DNA of 64,000 nt from Pyralis farinalis (Eukaryota; Arthropoda; Insecta; Lepidoptera; Pyralidae), in contig OX382281.1 in assembly GCA_947507595.1 (NCBI GenBank), positions 1,674,001 to 1,738,000 of the forward strand, read 5' to 3'. The notes under the pieces were generated by a model. That model made no database searches and had not been told where the DNA came from. It worked only from the letters and a program-made list of their open reading frames with translations. Numbering within the stretch: the stretch's first letter is position 1; every line of letters starts with the position of its first letter. Positions 53,845 through 64,000 of the stretch are shown one piece after another. Position numbers and translations under genes: made by a program.

Positions 53845-54120
53845 TATAAATAAATAAATATTGTCTAACAAATTACACAGCGCCATCTAGCCCCAAAGTA
53901 AGCGAAGCTTGTGTTATGGGTCCTAGACAACTGATAAACATACGTAAATACATTTTTTTTTTGTAAATACATACTTATTATACATAGAAAATACCCAGAC
54001 CAAGACAAACAGATATGTTCATGCACACAAATGTTTGTATTGTGTGGGAATCGAACCCACGAGCGTTGGTGTCAAAGTAGCGTAACAGCGCGTTTCACCA
54101 CTGCGCCACCGAGCTCGTCT
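53845..54120 (-). repeat. SINE-B, full-length copy with tRNA-like head
   Basis: On the minus strand: GACGAGCTCGGTGGCGCAGT (A-box region, 54120) and GTGGGTTCGATTCCCACACA (B-box, about 54060), the same connector as SINE-A (GCATGAACATATCTGTTTGT), then a different tail (CCATAACACAAGCTTCGCTT, GGGGCTAGATGGCGCTGTGT) with an internal A-run and a TATTTATTTATT end. The tail is one I associate with a widespread lepidopteran SINE. Confidence 0.8.
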
Positions 54121-54560
54121 ATGTACACAATTTTTATTTCTAATTGTCACATTTTAACAAATTGGTACGTAATTGTAGGTAAATTAGCTGAGCGCGTCAG
54201 CCCGGGCTACCCTCTCACTACGGTCACATGTCCGCTCCGCGCTGGCTCGTGATCGGGCTCCAGAGTTGTCACGCACCTCTTATAACTAGCCCTCTGTACA
54301 GCTGCTTATTTTGCTTCTTAAGTAAATTTTTTGTTCATTTTCATTATTCACATATAAACACGTAGACACTCATTACATGCTATGATAATATAAAAAAAAA
54401 CACCGACTCCAAAAACATCTGCTATGAAAAAATGCACTAAAAGGTACAAAATAATTGTTTTATTTCTTGAAATGACTATAAACAAACATTATAGTGTTTA
54501 TTTGTACTTAAACAGTAATTAGAAATATATTTTTAGACTAGTTAGAATAAAACCAATGTA
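54121..54560. other. No gene recognised
   Basis: Intronic AT-rich sequence before the Tc1 element. Confidence 0.4.
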
Positions 54561-54562
54561 TA

Positions 54563-56139
54563 CTAGTCAAAACAAAATAAGGCCCACTTGTTTATTTTGA
54601 CGTCAGAAGCGATAATTTATTTTTTATGCATTCTCAAGTAGCTGGTGGTTTATCGTGGTGTTGCCTAAAGTGTTTACAAACACTTTTTGAGTACTCCACC
54701 TGCACATTTTTTTAAAGTGGGTAGATTTTGATAATTTCTTGTAACCACTTGATTCTACCTGATTTTAAGACAGATTTTAAACTCATTCAAAGTGAAGATT
54801 CTGTCAAGAACAGTTTAAGTTTTGTTCAACTAGTGGCTGAATTAACATTTTTAGAACGTTATGCCGAGGATTCGACGACGTATGGACTTACTAACCGTAA
54901 CCAGGGCCGTAACATTACTTCAAGAAGGCCATTCGCAGCGTTCTGTGGCGTTGCAGCTGGGTTTTTCCCGACGAGCGATTCAAAATGCGTGGAATCGCTT
55001 TCGAGAGACTGGGAGACTAACCAGAAGATGGGGATCTGGCAGAGTTCGGGCAACTACCGCACAGGAGGACCGCTCCGTGCGTTTGACTGCCCGTAGAGAA
55101 CGCTTCATCACAGCCCGCTCCTTACAAAACCGATTGAGGCAGGCGACGGGTACACGTGTGAGTGATCAAACCATTAGGAATCGGTTACATGAGGACTAGC
55201 AGTTCTCCAGGAGACGCGTAGTACGGATTCCATTGACAGGTGCTCATCGTGCAAATCGATTGTTGTTCGCAAGGCAGCATCTGGCCTGGGATATGAGGGA
55301 CTGGAGTACAGTATTGTTCACAGATGAGTGTAAAGTAAAATTTTTAGTAATGAACGTCGCATTAGTATCTGGAGGCGTGAAGGTGAGCGATTTTCAGATG
55401 CATGCATTCATGAAAGTGACAGATTTGGGGGCCCTAATGTTATGGTGTGGGGAGGAATCTCTATGTCAGGCAGAACCGAGCTGGTAATTCTCAATGAAGG
55501 CACACGTTATATCGAAGAGGTCATAGGACCCCATGTGGTTCCATTTGCACAGAGAATCGGTGCAAGATTCCATCTAATACACGATAATGCTCGCGCTCAT
55601 ACAGCTAGAGCCACCAGAGAAGTCCTTGAGCAGGCTGGTGTACAGGCGTTGCCCTGGCCTGCAAGCAGACCGGACCTAAATCCCATCGAACACATGTGGG
55701 ATTTACTGAAACGCAGTGTTCGAAGCACAAACCAACCCGTGCACAATGAAAGACAGCTAATCAACGTGCTGAAATCAAGCTGGGAACAAATTCCTCAAGA
55801 AACAGTGGTACACCTTGTGGAGAGTGTACCTTCCAGGCTTCAAGACTGCTTTCGAAAACGAGGAGGGCACACAAGATATTGAAGAACGTCTAAAATCAAC
55901 CAACACCTTTTTTTTCAACCGATTTTTTTAGTGTCTTTTTTTGCAATAATGTTCATTATTAGAAAAGTTGTATCAAAAGATTTTTTTAATTGTTTCCGTC
56001 ATTATTTTATGCTCTTTAAATTAAAAATTAAACAATTTATCTAATCTATTTAATTTTTTTTATTAATCAACCTTTGAATCGCATTACATAATTCACGAGA
56101 ACACTGAAAAAACATGTTGGTTTATTTAGTTTTGACTAG
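54563..56139 (+). mobile_element. Tc1-like DNA transposon, complete ends
   Basis: Ends CTAGTCAAAACAAAATAA (54563) and the reverse complement of TTATTTAGTTTTGACTAG (56139), one mismatch in 18. TA target duplication at 54561-54562 and 56140-56141. Length 1577 bp, usual for Tc1. It is inserted in the intron between the acidic and C2H2 exons. Confidence 0.9.
54861..55882 (+). pseudogene. Tc1-like transposase (DD34E), broken
   Basis: N-terminal paired-like helix-turn-helix (VTLLQEGHSQRSVALQLGFS, then RFRETGRLTRR) up to 55198, where a TAG interrupts the frame. The catalytic domain follows: VLFTDECKV (first Asp), then a frameshift region at 55330-55440, VMVWGGISMSG, LIHDNARAHTA (second Asp) and SRPDLNPIEHMWDLLKR with Glu 35 residues after the second Asp, that is 34 between them. 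At least one nonsense codon and one indel make it inactive. Confidence 0.85.
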
Positions 56140-56236
56140 TAGGTATATTTAGACAACAGTATACATGTGTTGTAATATTTGGAGTCAGTCAAGCTTTTAA
56201 GATTTTTTGGAAATTTCCCAGGTTTTACAAAATATA

Positions 56237-56770
56237 TTTAAAGTTACGTCAATGCGATAATGCATCGACACCTAAATAGACCTGTTTACAAACATACATA
56301 ACCAATACGCTGGCAGCGACTCCAAAAATAACAATAAATGTATACCATTGTCTTAACACATTGTTTTTATTCCAACTATTATTTTAGTCTAAAAATAAAA
56401 ATAAACAAAAATTAAATAAATATTAGGGGTTAAAATATTAAATTGCCGATTTGTACCGAAAAATTAGTTTTTTTCTAAGATGTATGTATGTATATCTTCA
56501 CGCCAGGTCCCTTGCGGGGTAGGCAGAGAGAACCGAGCGCCATAAGACGCGGTCTTTACACTTCACTCGCTTCTTTAACATTCGTAGCTCTTTTCATGCA
56601 AGCTCGCCGGTTCCTAAGGCTCCTGACATCACCTTCGGATAAAACACGACCAATTTGATCATGGTAGGTTAGTCTCGGTTTTCCTCGGCTCCTACATCCT
56701 TCTACTTTTGCATTGTATATCTACACCCGTATACATATGGTCACCCATGCGTAATCCTACGTTCGTCATC
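56237..56770 (-). mobile_element. Duplicated flank with RTE 3' fragment
   Basis: 56237-56496 matches 13611-13867. 56497-56723 is the RTE C-terminal fragment corresponding to 13868-14100. A further small RTE scrap (GGTCACCCATGCGTAATCC) lies at 56742-56770. It is part of the segmental duplication around the two zinc-finger exons. Confidence 0.75.
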
Positions 56771-57152
56771 GCAAACCGTCTCTTGGAGTCCCGGGCTCAG
56801 CCACCAGGGAACTGCCGAAACTCTTCAAAGGAAGAATATGGGTAAGTGCTGTGCTATCCACCATTAATCCAATACCGCATCCTATTTTCCCTACCGCCAA
56901 TACGCTCCCGCTATCCCATTTTGGACCGCATTTCTACCGCCATAACTTTCTGGTTTCCGACCGAATACCCGCTTCCTCAGTTAAACCCCCGCATCTACAA
57001 TTACTGTCACAAATTCCGTGTAATTATAATGTATTGACACCCCACGATACAGGCCGAGCCGAGTGTGCAGTCATAGTAATACTGTGTTCTTATGTTTAAC
57101 CTATGTTTAATAAAGATTACTTACATAAAATAAATGATGTAACTCTGTACAG
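56771..57152. other. Intron end before the C2H2 exon
   Basis: No gene. 57000-57152 matches 15290-15447, including the AATAAAGATTACTTACATAA stretch and the splice acceptor CTCTGTACAG. Confidence 0.5.
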
Positions 57153-57862
57153 GTGCCACTGCGGCTGAAGAGGGCAAAGAAACACACGCGGACAAGACTA
57201 CAGATGGAAGAACAATGACATCAGACGACGCAAATAATAGACAAGTTTCTAAAAACACATCTATGTATACCGTGATAAACAAAGGTAATGTGAGTGTGAA
57301 CAGTGATCGTGAGTGCTCTAGTACTGACACAGATGTCGGCAATAGCAACAGTAAACAACTGAAGATGGTTGTTTGTAAATATGACGAAGTCGGTTCACCA
57401 ATATTTACTAAGGAGGATTATTCAAAGAGAACTGGTGAGAAACCTTTTGGATGTGAGATATGTAATGTTAAATGTAGTTCTAAAAGTAATTTAAACAAAC
57501 ATTTAATGACACACACTGGTCAGAAACCCTTTGAATGTGAGATATGTAAAGTTAGATTTACTGAGAAGGGTAATTTAAAGAAACATTTGATCACACACAC
57601 TGATCTGAAACCCTTTGAATGTGAGATATGTAAAGTTAGATTTACTCATAAGGGTAGTTTAAAGAAACATTTGATAATACACACTGGTCAGAAACCCTTT
57701 GAATGTGAGATGTGTAAAGTTAGATTTACTGAGAAGGGTAATTTAAAAAGACATTTAATGACACACTCTGGTCAGAAACCCTTTGAATGTGATATATGTA
57801 AAGTTAGATTTACTGTGAAGGGTAATTTAAAAAGACATTTGATGACACATACAGGTCAGTGA
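57153..57862 (+). CDS. C2H2 zinc-finger terminal exon, five fingers
   Basis: Paralogue of 15448-17093. The exon starts after CTCTGTACAG; its first two bases (GT) complete a Gly codon with the G left by the acidic exon at 50533. The linker (KETHADKTTDGRTMTSDD, SKNTSMYTVI) is followed by five fingers, each with intact C2H2: KCSSKSNLNKH, RFTEKGNLKKH, RFTHKGSLKKH, RFTEKGNLKRH, RFTVKGNLKRH. The frame stops at TGA (57860-57862), where CAGAAACCC of the linker became CAGTGACCC. Predicted role: DNA-binding C-terminus of a ZAD transcription factor in the nucleus. Confidence 0.65.
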
Positions 57863-58170
57863 CCCTTTGAATGTGAGATATGTAATATTAAATTTAGTCA
57901 TAAAAGTAGTTTAAAGTGGCATTTGATGACACACTGGTCAGAAACCGTTTGTATGTGAGATATGTAAAGTTAGATTTACTGAGAAGTCATTCAATGTCAC
58001 ATTGGTGAAAAACCTTTGAATGAGAGTTAACTAAAGTTAGAATTAGACAAAAGTTTTTCAACTTGAGACACAGGTTTTGAATCTGAGTTATATGAAATTA
58101 GATTTATCGGAAAGATCACTTTTAATTTAACACACATTAGTCAGTCTCCCTTTAAATAGTGCATATGTCA
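57863..58170 (+). pseudogene. Degenerate zinc-finger tail of the second copy
   Basis: One recognisable finger (CEICNIKFSHKSSLKWHLMTH, written here in one block of 21 because the pattern is diagnostic only as CxxC-H-H) is followed by frameshifted remnants to about 58170. The end parallels 17790-18000 of the other locus. Confidence 0.65.
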
Positions 58171-58326
58171 ACGCAGATCCAAGACGAACTTAGTGATAAA
58201 AATTATAGTTTTTGTTCGCGACAATAGTGATAAAAATTATAGTTTTTGTGTCTTTTATTTACGTAATCAGTAATAGTTAAATTAATACTTGTACATAGTT
58301 TATTGGAATATTATGTAAAATTATCT
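58171..58326. other. No gene recognised; short direct repeat
   Basis: A 25-bp sequence around AGTGATAAAAATTATAGTTT occurs twice (58191 and 58225). Confidence 0.5.
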
Positions 58327-58807
58327 TTAACACGTTAAACGCCAAAGGAAATGTTGGTTATTTTCGGTCAAGCCGCGCCGGTCACCGGTGACCGGCACTA
58401 ACACTATCTGAGTAGGCCATGGGGGACACCGGTGACCGCGGTGTAGTTCATGTTTAAACGAATTTTTTGAACTAACGGGACACTATTGCAAGGCGATACT
58501 CAATATCTAGAAAAGTAATACATATTATGAGTAATACGTACCAGAAATAAAACTTACGAAGAAAACAACATCTCAAAAGTCGAAACTACAAATTATTATT
58601 CTTATAAGATTGTTCACAAGTATAAATGGTTACTAATTGTTATATTAACACGAAATACAAATTTATGGTAAATTTTAATTACTACTCGTATTTAAGTTCG
58701 AGTGTTAATTGTCTTTTAAACTATAATAGATTCTAAAATAAATTCAATTGAATTCAAATCTTTTATTGCATTGTCACTTGTCACAAAAGATATTACATAC
58801 TTAATGC

Positions 58808-60584
58808 TTATAGCTTATAGTCTACTGAGAATGAATCAAGGAATGTGTGAACTACATTAAAACACGAAAGACATAAAAAAGGGTTTTCTACACATTCCTC
58901 GCAATAAGTGTTTACTTTTTTAGTCTTATTTTTCGCTAATAATCTCCCGCAAGCAGTGGCATTATCTCGATAACACTGAGCACACATGCGTCTGCTTGTC
59001 CTCGCTGGACCTGGTTTATTTTGGCCAATTTATGTGTTACTAGTCTAGCTCTCGGAGCAGGAGGCTGTGTTGTTGTAGGTATGCCACACAAATAATTTAA
59101 GATCTCCTTCCTGAAGGTTGTAATTGCCATTTTATTACTTCTTCTGACACTTTGGTACAAGATCAAAGCATTCACCGTGGCTGTATTTAGTAGCAGGTTA
59201 ATAGCCAATTTCTTGTACCATTTCACTGATTTGCGTAAGGGTGAGGAATATGCTGTCATTTGATTTGAAAGATCTACTGCGCCTTTTGCTTTGTTATAGT
59301 CTATCACTATTTTAGGCTTTGTGATGACTGAACTGCGCTTTCTGACGTTATGAAATTGTTGCGAGTGTTTTGTTGATAGAAGGAAAACATCTCTTTTGTT
59401 CTTCCATTTCATGATTGTGATTCCATCTGAGCTTTCCTTAGCCGTATGCTCGCCTCGCTTCAGCTTCGCAGTAATGACTTCCTTTGGAAGATGTTTTCTA
59501 TTTTTTCTAATTGTACCCACTAGATGTGCTTCGGCATTTAGGAGTCGTCTGGCAAGATCCACACTTGTATACCAGTTATCAGTATAAAGTGTGTGGCCTT
59601 TATTCAGCAGGCCGCTGCAGAGAGCCATGGCGACATTACTAGGTGTGGTATTTACCTGATCGTTGGGTTTTCCTGTATATACATTTATTTTGTACATATA
59701 TCCTGGGATTGTGCAGAGAGAGTTTAAATTCCTTAATGCCATACTTGTGCCTTTTTTGTTTGTTATATTGACGAAATATTATCCGTCCACAGAAAGGGAC
59801 AACACTTTCATCTATGCACAGGTCTCTTGCAGGTATGTAGTTTTTCTGAAAGTTATCATTCATCGTGTCTAACAATTTATGGACTCTGTGCAATCTATGA
59901 GATTTATTTTCATCGTCTTGTTGTGAGAAATGAAGTACTTGTAGTAACAGTTCAAATCGATTGCGGCTCATAACAGTTCTTAGAAAGTTTTGTCCCATGA
60001 TGACATCATAGGACCAGTAGTTTTTTAATATATATTACGGCTATTTTGGGTAATTTTACTAAACCCATGAAAATTATCAAATCAAACAACCTTTTTATTT
60101 CTTCCGATGAAGTCGGTATCCACTTACGAATCCGTGCAGAATATGAAGCATCGCCGCCACTTGTTATCTTTTTCACAGCGAAGATATTTGTGTCCTCCGC
60201 TATATGTTCAAAAACTTCATCTGGTACTAATAAAGCGTAAAAATCTGCTGGAGACTTGTTTATCATAGTTCTCAGAAGATGTGGGGGTAACCCAGGAAAC
60301 TCGGTAAACAGAATAATAGTACGTTGGTTACCTCGGGGCTCAAACCAGTTGGATGACGATGAGACGTGCCCTGAAGCACTTGGTGAGTTTCTCCCAATTT
60401 CGAGATCACTAGATTCACTGTCTGATTCGATTAAAATACGTCGTCGTTTTCTACTCCTTGCTGGGAAATGGCACTCATCTTCAGATTCCGATGAAATATG
60501 AACGCTATTGTTTAAAAAAGTAATTTCAATATCGACAATTTGTGAAAGGTCCTCGTTAGTAAGTTGAAATTTTTCAAATTCCAT
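58808..60584 (-). pseudogene. piggyBac transposase of the 58-61 kb element, frameshifted
   Basis: ATG at 60584 (MEFEKFQLTNEDLSQIVDIE), an acidic N-terminus (SESEDECHFPARSRKRRR) and the transposase N-terminal domain to about 60010, then a frameshift. DLCIDESVVPFCG (first Asp) is at about 59815. A second shift comes before GYMYKINVYTGKPND; TLYTDNWYTSVDLARRLL (second Asp) follows at about 59590 and VDLSNQMTAYSSP (third) at about 59260. A final shift at about 58985 precedes the Cys-rich end (CAQCYRDNATACG, CEECVENPFLCLSC), stopping at 58808. All domains are present; about three frameshifts inactivate it. Confidence 0.8.
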
Positions 60585-61373
60585 GTTATTATCCACATTA
60601 TACTCCAAAAAACTATAACTGAAAAATATTGAACACAAGCACAAAATAAAATGACGATTGTGGTGTGGAGATATATGAGAAGAACTCAAAGACTGACACT
60701 AGACACCTTTACGTGCAGCTTCACGAAGATTAGAACAGCAATAAAAGACACACGGGCTGTATTTCGCACAAATGCAATACTGTTAACTTAATTTTGAAAG
60801 TTGTAAACATAAAAATTTATGTATATGGCTAATAGCGTTGTAAAATTAGCACAACCTTCGGCAAAATCTAAGGTAAACTCTCATCTCGTTCGTTTCTCAT
60901 GGGAATAAACAATAATAGTATAACTTGTATAACGCAGATGTTAGAAAAGACAACAAAAGAGCGCCGACCGTCAAGATACAACGACAGGAAATAAAATGTA
61001 TTGATAAAGTAAGCAAACAATTATGAATAATTATGGAAGGTGCAACAATGTTACAATATGCAAATACAAATGTATATACAATATACAAATGGGCCGGCGC
61101 GAGCGTGGGCGGCACTATGCCCCCCGCGGCCCTCCGGGAAGGAAACTTAGATTTGTATCCGTGTAGGCCATGTCGGTCATCCGAGACCAGCATTGGATAT
61201 ATGTATAATTTAGCAAAATAATGCTTTATTTCATGTCTTGCGATAAAATATTGAGTGTATTTTGAGAAAATGTTAAAAAAACATTATGTGGAAAATGGAT
61301 AAAATGCTAAATTTCATACGGCGTAATTCATGAACGTATTGTCGACATGGTGTCCACCATGGCGTTTAACGTG
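60585..61373. other. Noncoding 5' region of the piggyBac element
   Basis: No gene. It includes a GC-rich stretch at 61090-61140 and the right terminal repeat. Confidence 0.6.
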
Positions 61374-61384
61374 TTAAATCATAA

Positions 61385-62285
61385 AAGCCTAATAAATTAC
61401 GCATTGTTCATGACGCTGCAGCTAAATCGAATGGAGTTGGCTGGAATTCATTATTATTAACTGGTCTTGATTTGCTGCAACCGCTTCTACATATAATTTT
61501 TCGTTTTAGAGAAGACAGGATAGCCATGACAGCTGATATTAAGGAAATGTTTTCTCAGCTTAAGATTCGTAGTCAAGATCGGGACGCGCAAAGAGTTCTT
61601 TGGCATGACAGCCCTAGCGAACCAATTAAGACTTATCAAATGTTTGAATATCATGGTTCAAATCCATGATATTCGGTGCCGCCTCTAGTCCTTTTACTGC
61701 ACTTTATATCAAGGACAAAAACACCAAAGACTTCGAGAAGCAGTACCCACATGCTGCTCCTGCAATTTTATTTGACCATTATATGGATGACTATATAGGT
61801 AGTGTTTCAACAGTAGAAAAAGCGGCTCATCTCGCCGCAGAAATTGTAATGTACATAGTCGCGCCGGGTTCGAGATGCGTGGCTGGATCTCTAACGAGTC
61901 GGCTGGATGTAACGAGCGCTATCTCTTCTGCCAAATAATCTTTTGTATAAAGCACTAGTAGCTAGTATAGTATTCTTAACGGTAAATAATACGTACTATA
62001 TTAATTTAGGTTCACTTACATCATCAATTCGTACGTTAGGCCTCATCTGGTATCCTTCAACTGACGTGATTACGATTAATGTCAGTATTGAACACAGTTT
62101 GCCTGACCGCCTCACCAAACGCATTGTGCTCTCTGTGATGTGCATATACGATCCTTTGGGTTTTTTAGCTCCTATAGCATTGAGAGGACGCATTAATTTT
62201 CAAAATGTTTGGCTACTAGATCATGGTTGGGATGAGGCCCTACCTCAAGTAGACTGTGAATATTGGAAGTCAATAATAAACGCGA
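61385..62285 (+). pseudogene. BEL/Pao retrotransposon RT fragment
   Basis: Starts KPNKLRIVHDAAAKSNGVGW, then LLLTGLDLLQPLLHIIFRFR, MTADIKEMFSQLKIRSQDRD, a short duplication and frameshift at 61645-61670, MIFGAASSPFTALYIKDKN and the catalytic HYMDDYIGSVST (about 61780). It continues after shifts with LGSLTSSIRTLGLIWYPSTD and YDPLGFLAPIALRGR (to about 62270), ending in an A-run at 62290. No protease, integrase or LTR was found. Family known from Pao-type elements of Bombyx. Confidence 0.85.
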
Positions 62286-62635
62286 TCAAACAAAAAAAAA
62301 AGAAAAAAAGATTTGATGTGTCCATTGTAATATTTTATTAATAGTGACGTATGTAAAAACATGACGTATTGTCAAAAGTAAAACAGAATGTGCTTACTAA
62401 GGAATTTTGTACATCTCTCCCGGGAGGAGAAAAGTACCTATCGAAGTTAGTAGGCAGGCTGTACCTGATGGAAAGGTATTACTAAATGGTGGGCAGACTG
62501 GAAATTCAGATTATGATTCAGAAGAAGTATGTAAAACTAAACAAAACTAAGTATTAGACAAGTTGGTAAAATACAACAAAATTCAAAAGATACCGAAACA
62601 AACATAAAGGGCAAACAAAATTTATGTAGGTTTTT
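62286..62635. other. No gene recognised
   Basis: AT-rich. It contains an A-run (62288-62308) in the BEL frame. Confidence 0.4.
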
Positions 62636-63055
62636 TTAAGGTTCCGTACCCAAAGGGTAAAACGGCACACAATTTATTGTGTGATTACTATTGTATTTGG
62701 TGTTTGCTCATTGTTTACCTGCTGATATTTACTGTTGTGTGTCATGGAGATACAAATAAATGGCTTATCTATCTATCTATAAAATAGAATAAAATAAATA
62801 TTTAAGGGGGCTCCCATACAACAAACGTGATTTTTTTTTTTGCTCATTTTTGCTCGATATTGATAACGGCAACAGGTAGACGCTTGAAATATTCACAGAA
62901 TATTCAGTTATATATTCATTTTAAGAACAAATAATTTAAATAAAACAAATATTTAAGGGGGGCTCCCATACAACAAACATGATTTTTTTGCCGTTTTTAT
63001 AGATAATGGTACGGATCCCTTCGTGTGCGAGTCCGACTCGAACTTGGCCGGTTTT
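62636..63055 (+). repeat. Lepidopteran repeat split by a LINE tail
   Basis: AGGTTCCGTACCCAAAGGGT (62639) and GGCTCCCATACAACAAACGT through CGAGTCCGACTCGAACTTGG (to 63050) are parts of a repeat I recognise as widespread in Lepidoptera. In between, 62664-62780 is the same LINE 3' end as 8070-8181, ending in ATCT repeats. The GGCTCCCATACAACAAAC segment itself occurs twice (about 62805 and 62957). Confidence 0.65.
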
Positions 63056-64000
63056 TTTATGCTACGTCGAGAGGCATGCAAGCATACGGCCCACCTGATG
63101 TAAAACGGGTAACGTTTGCGATATATTATCACTCGATGCCTCCTCTGCTGCTTACACAGCAAATCCTTGGGAGCTTACTGGTGACTTCACTCACACTCAG
63201 GAACATAACAATCCTCTAGGGAGTTATTATTTGGCTGCGGTTTTCTGTGAGGTGGAGGTACTTCTCCAGACGGACTGCTTTGATGCGCCCTACCTCTCTT
63301 GAAATATCCAGACCAAGACGAACAGACATGTTCATGCATACAAATGTTTGCCTTGTGTGGAAATCGAACTCACGAGCAGTGGCGGCTGGTAGGTTATCGA
63401 ACTGGTGGTGCACTTTACTTGCTCACCAAGTATTAATATTAGAAATTGCAACAAATCAACAACTTACCTACATAAAAGATGTAAATTAAAAAAAAAACAA
63501 TTACTTAATATAAACAAACAATAATTAACGCGTCACAGATACAGTGAAACTGTACTGATAAGGAGAGGTCCATCATAGCCGTCGTCGAACTCAAATTTCA
63601 AATTTCGTCAAACATCGGGTGCTCTCGGTAATCTTCGATTCGCACGTGCGGCGCACGAGAACCGCCTCATTTCTCGGTACATTTCTATGAACTATCTTTT
63701 GTTTCACGCGTCAGGCACATTCGCTAGTAACTCATACAAGTTCTATTAGCAGTCCTCGTGCACTCGCCGAAGCGCACGAGAACTTTTCTTTACAGGGAAA
63801 ATAAGTCTTAATAGTTTAGCAAAGCGCTTAATTTGTTTTGTCTTTTATTTGTTATATTATGTTGTGTTTCAAAAATAAATATTAATATGGTAAAGATGAA
63901 GTAGTATTTTGTAATTTTTAAATCTTTTGAATTGGTGGTTCAGCGCACGAGCGCACTTAAGGTACAGCTGCCACTGCTTACGAGCGTTGGTGTCAAAGTC
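63056..64000 (-). repeat. SINE-A copy, interrupted by a hAT MITE, running off the right edge
   Basis: The tail and body lie at 63056-63376 (GCATACGGCCCACCTGATG, CACTCAGGAACATAACAATC, GCATACAAATGTTTGCCTTG). The tRNA-like head resumes at 63985 (CGTTGGTGTCAAAGTC) and leaves the window. The break is the 600-bp MITE at 63377-63976. Confidence 0.85.
63377..63976. mobile_element. hAT-type MITE, 600 bp, inside a SINE
   Basis: Ends CAGTGGCGGCTG (63377) and the reverse complement of CAGCTGCCACTG (63976), one mismatch in 12. 8-bp target duplication CTCACGAG (63369-63376)/CTTACGAG (63977-63984), one mismatch. Removing it restores the SINE sequence seen at 54050. No transposase. Confidence 0.85.

Larger units (their letters stand above)
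58331..61373 (-). mobile_element. piggyBac-type transposon with complete ends
   Basis: TTAA target duplication at 58327-58330 and 61374-61377. Terminal inverted repeats CACGTTAAACGCCA, perfect over 14 bp. Subterminal GGACACC motifs occur near both ends, and a 20-bp perfect palindrome (58377-58396) lies near the left end. 3043 bp with a transposase on the minus strand. It is different from the piggyBac family at 21-27 kb. Confidence 0.9.

Noticed and set aside
54000..54120. A tRNA gene on the minus strand
   Set aside because: A- and B-boxes are present, but no cloverleaf with anticodon stem could be formed and the sequence continues into a SINE tail.
1..64000. CRISPR array, bacterial operon or phage system
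   Set aside because: No repeat-spacer arrays, ribosome binding sites or prokaryotic genes; the content is that of an insect nuclear genome.

Overview
The window looks like AT-rich intergenic and intronic DNA from an insect, most likely a moth or butterfly (Lepidoptera). The evidence is the mix of mobile elements: R1-clade, RTE and CR1/Jockey-like LINEs, a DIRS-type tyrosine-recombinase element, BEL/Pao, Penelope-like, two piggyBac types, Tc1 and hAT MITEs. There are also tRNA-headed SINEs whose tails I recognise from lepidopteran genomes, and a ZAD/C2H2 zinc-finger gene. No bacterial, organellar or viral genome segment was seen. Most of the 64 kb is transposon-derived; host-type coding exons are small islands.

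Layout. 1-3185: R1-clade LINE (minus) whose RT has lost its catalytic block. 3186-7133: decayed DIRS-like element with a terminal inverted/direct repeat set. 7134-13545: truncated LINEs and SINE pieces. 13611-18000: a duplicated zinc-finger locus with a 15-finger terminal exon. 18600-20000: RTE and LINE scraps. 21135-27232: a 1.9-kb-arm inverted duplication of a piggyBac transposase; the left copy is the last exon of a gene with at least six exons. 27237-30905: an RTE copy interrupted by a Penelope-like fragment with a hammerhead ribozyme, then a Jockey/CR1-type LINE. 31133-36988: a possible promoter and first exon, two THAP-domain fossils, a hAT MITE, a tandem duplication and a ZAD exon. 37900-50000: an L2/Jockey-type LINE, a young RTE with a long open frame, a 1.1-kb element with 35-bp terminal inverted repeats, and a nearly full-length CR1-like LINE. 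50062-58170: an acidic exon, then an intron filled with SINEs, RTE, R1 and Tc1, then a five-finger zinc-finger terminal exon. 58331-61373: a complete-ended piggyBac. 61385-64000: BEL/Pao RT, LINE tails, and a SINE split by a 600-bp hAT MITE.

Genes. Two host-type multi-exon structures can be read from splice sites with matching phases. (1) Plus strand: start exon 31133-31152 (weak), ZAD exon 36880-36988, acidic exon 50062-50533, C2H2 exon 57153-57862. Together they read as a ZAD zinc-finger transcription factor stretched over about 27 kb by insertions; the exon with the second half of the ZAD domain was not found. (2) Minus strand: exons at 24627-24818, 24416-24502, 24163-24315, 23844-24005, 23381-23490 and 23303-21772. 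This is a low-complexity N-terminus spliced in frame to a piggyBac transposase, with the N-terminal exons apparently multiplied by exon duplication. The transposase exon now carries lesions, while its truncated inverted copy is open. These are sequence inferences without transcript data.
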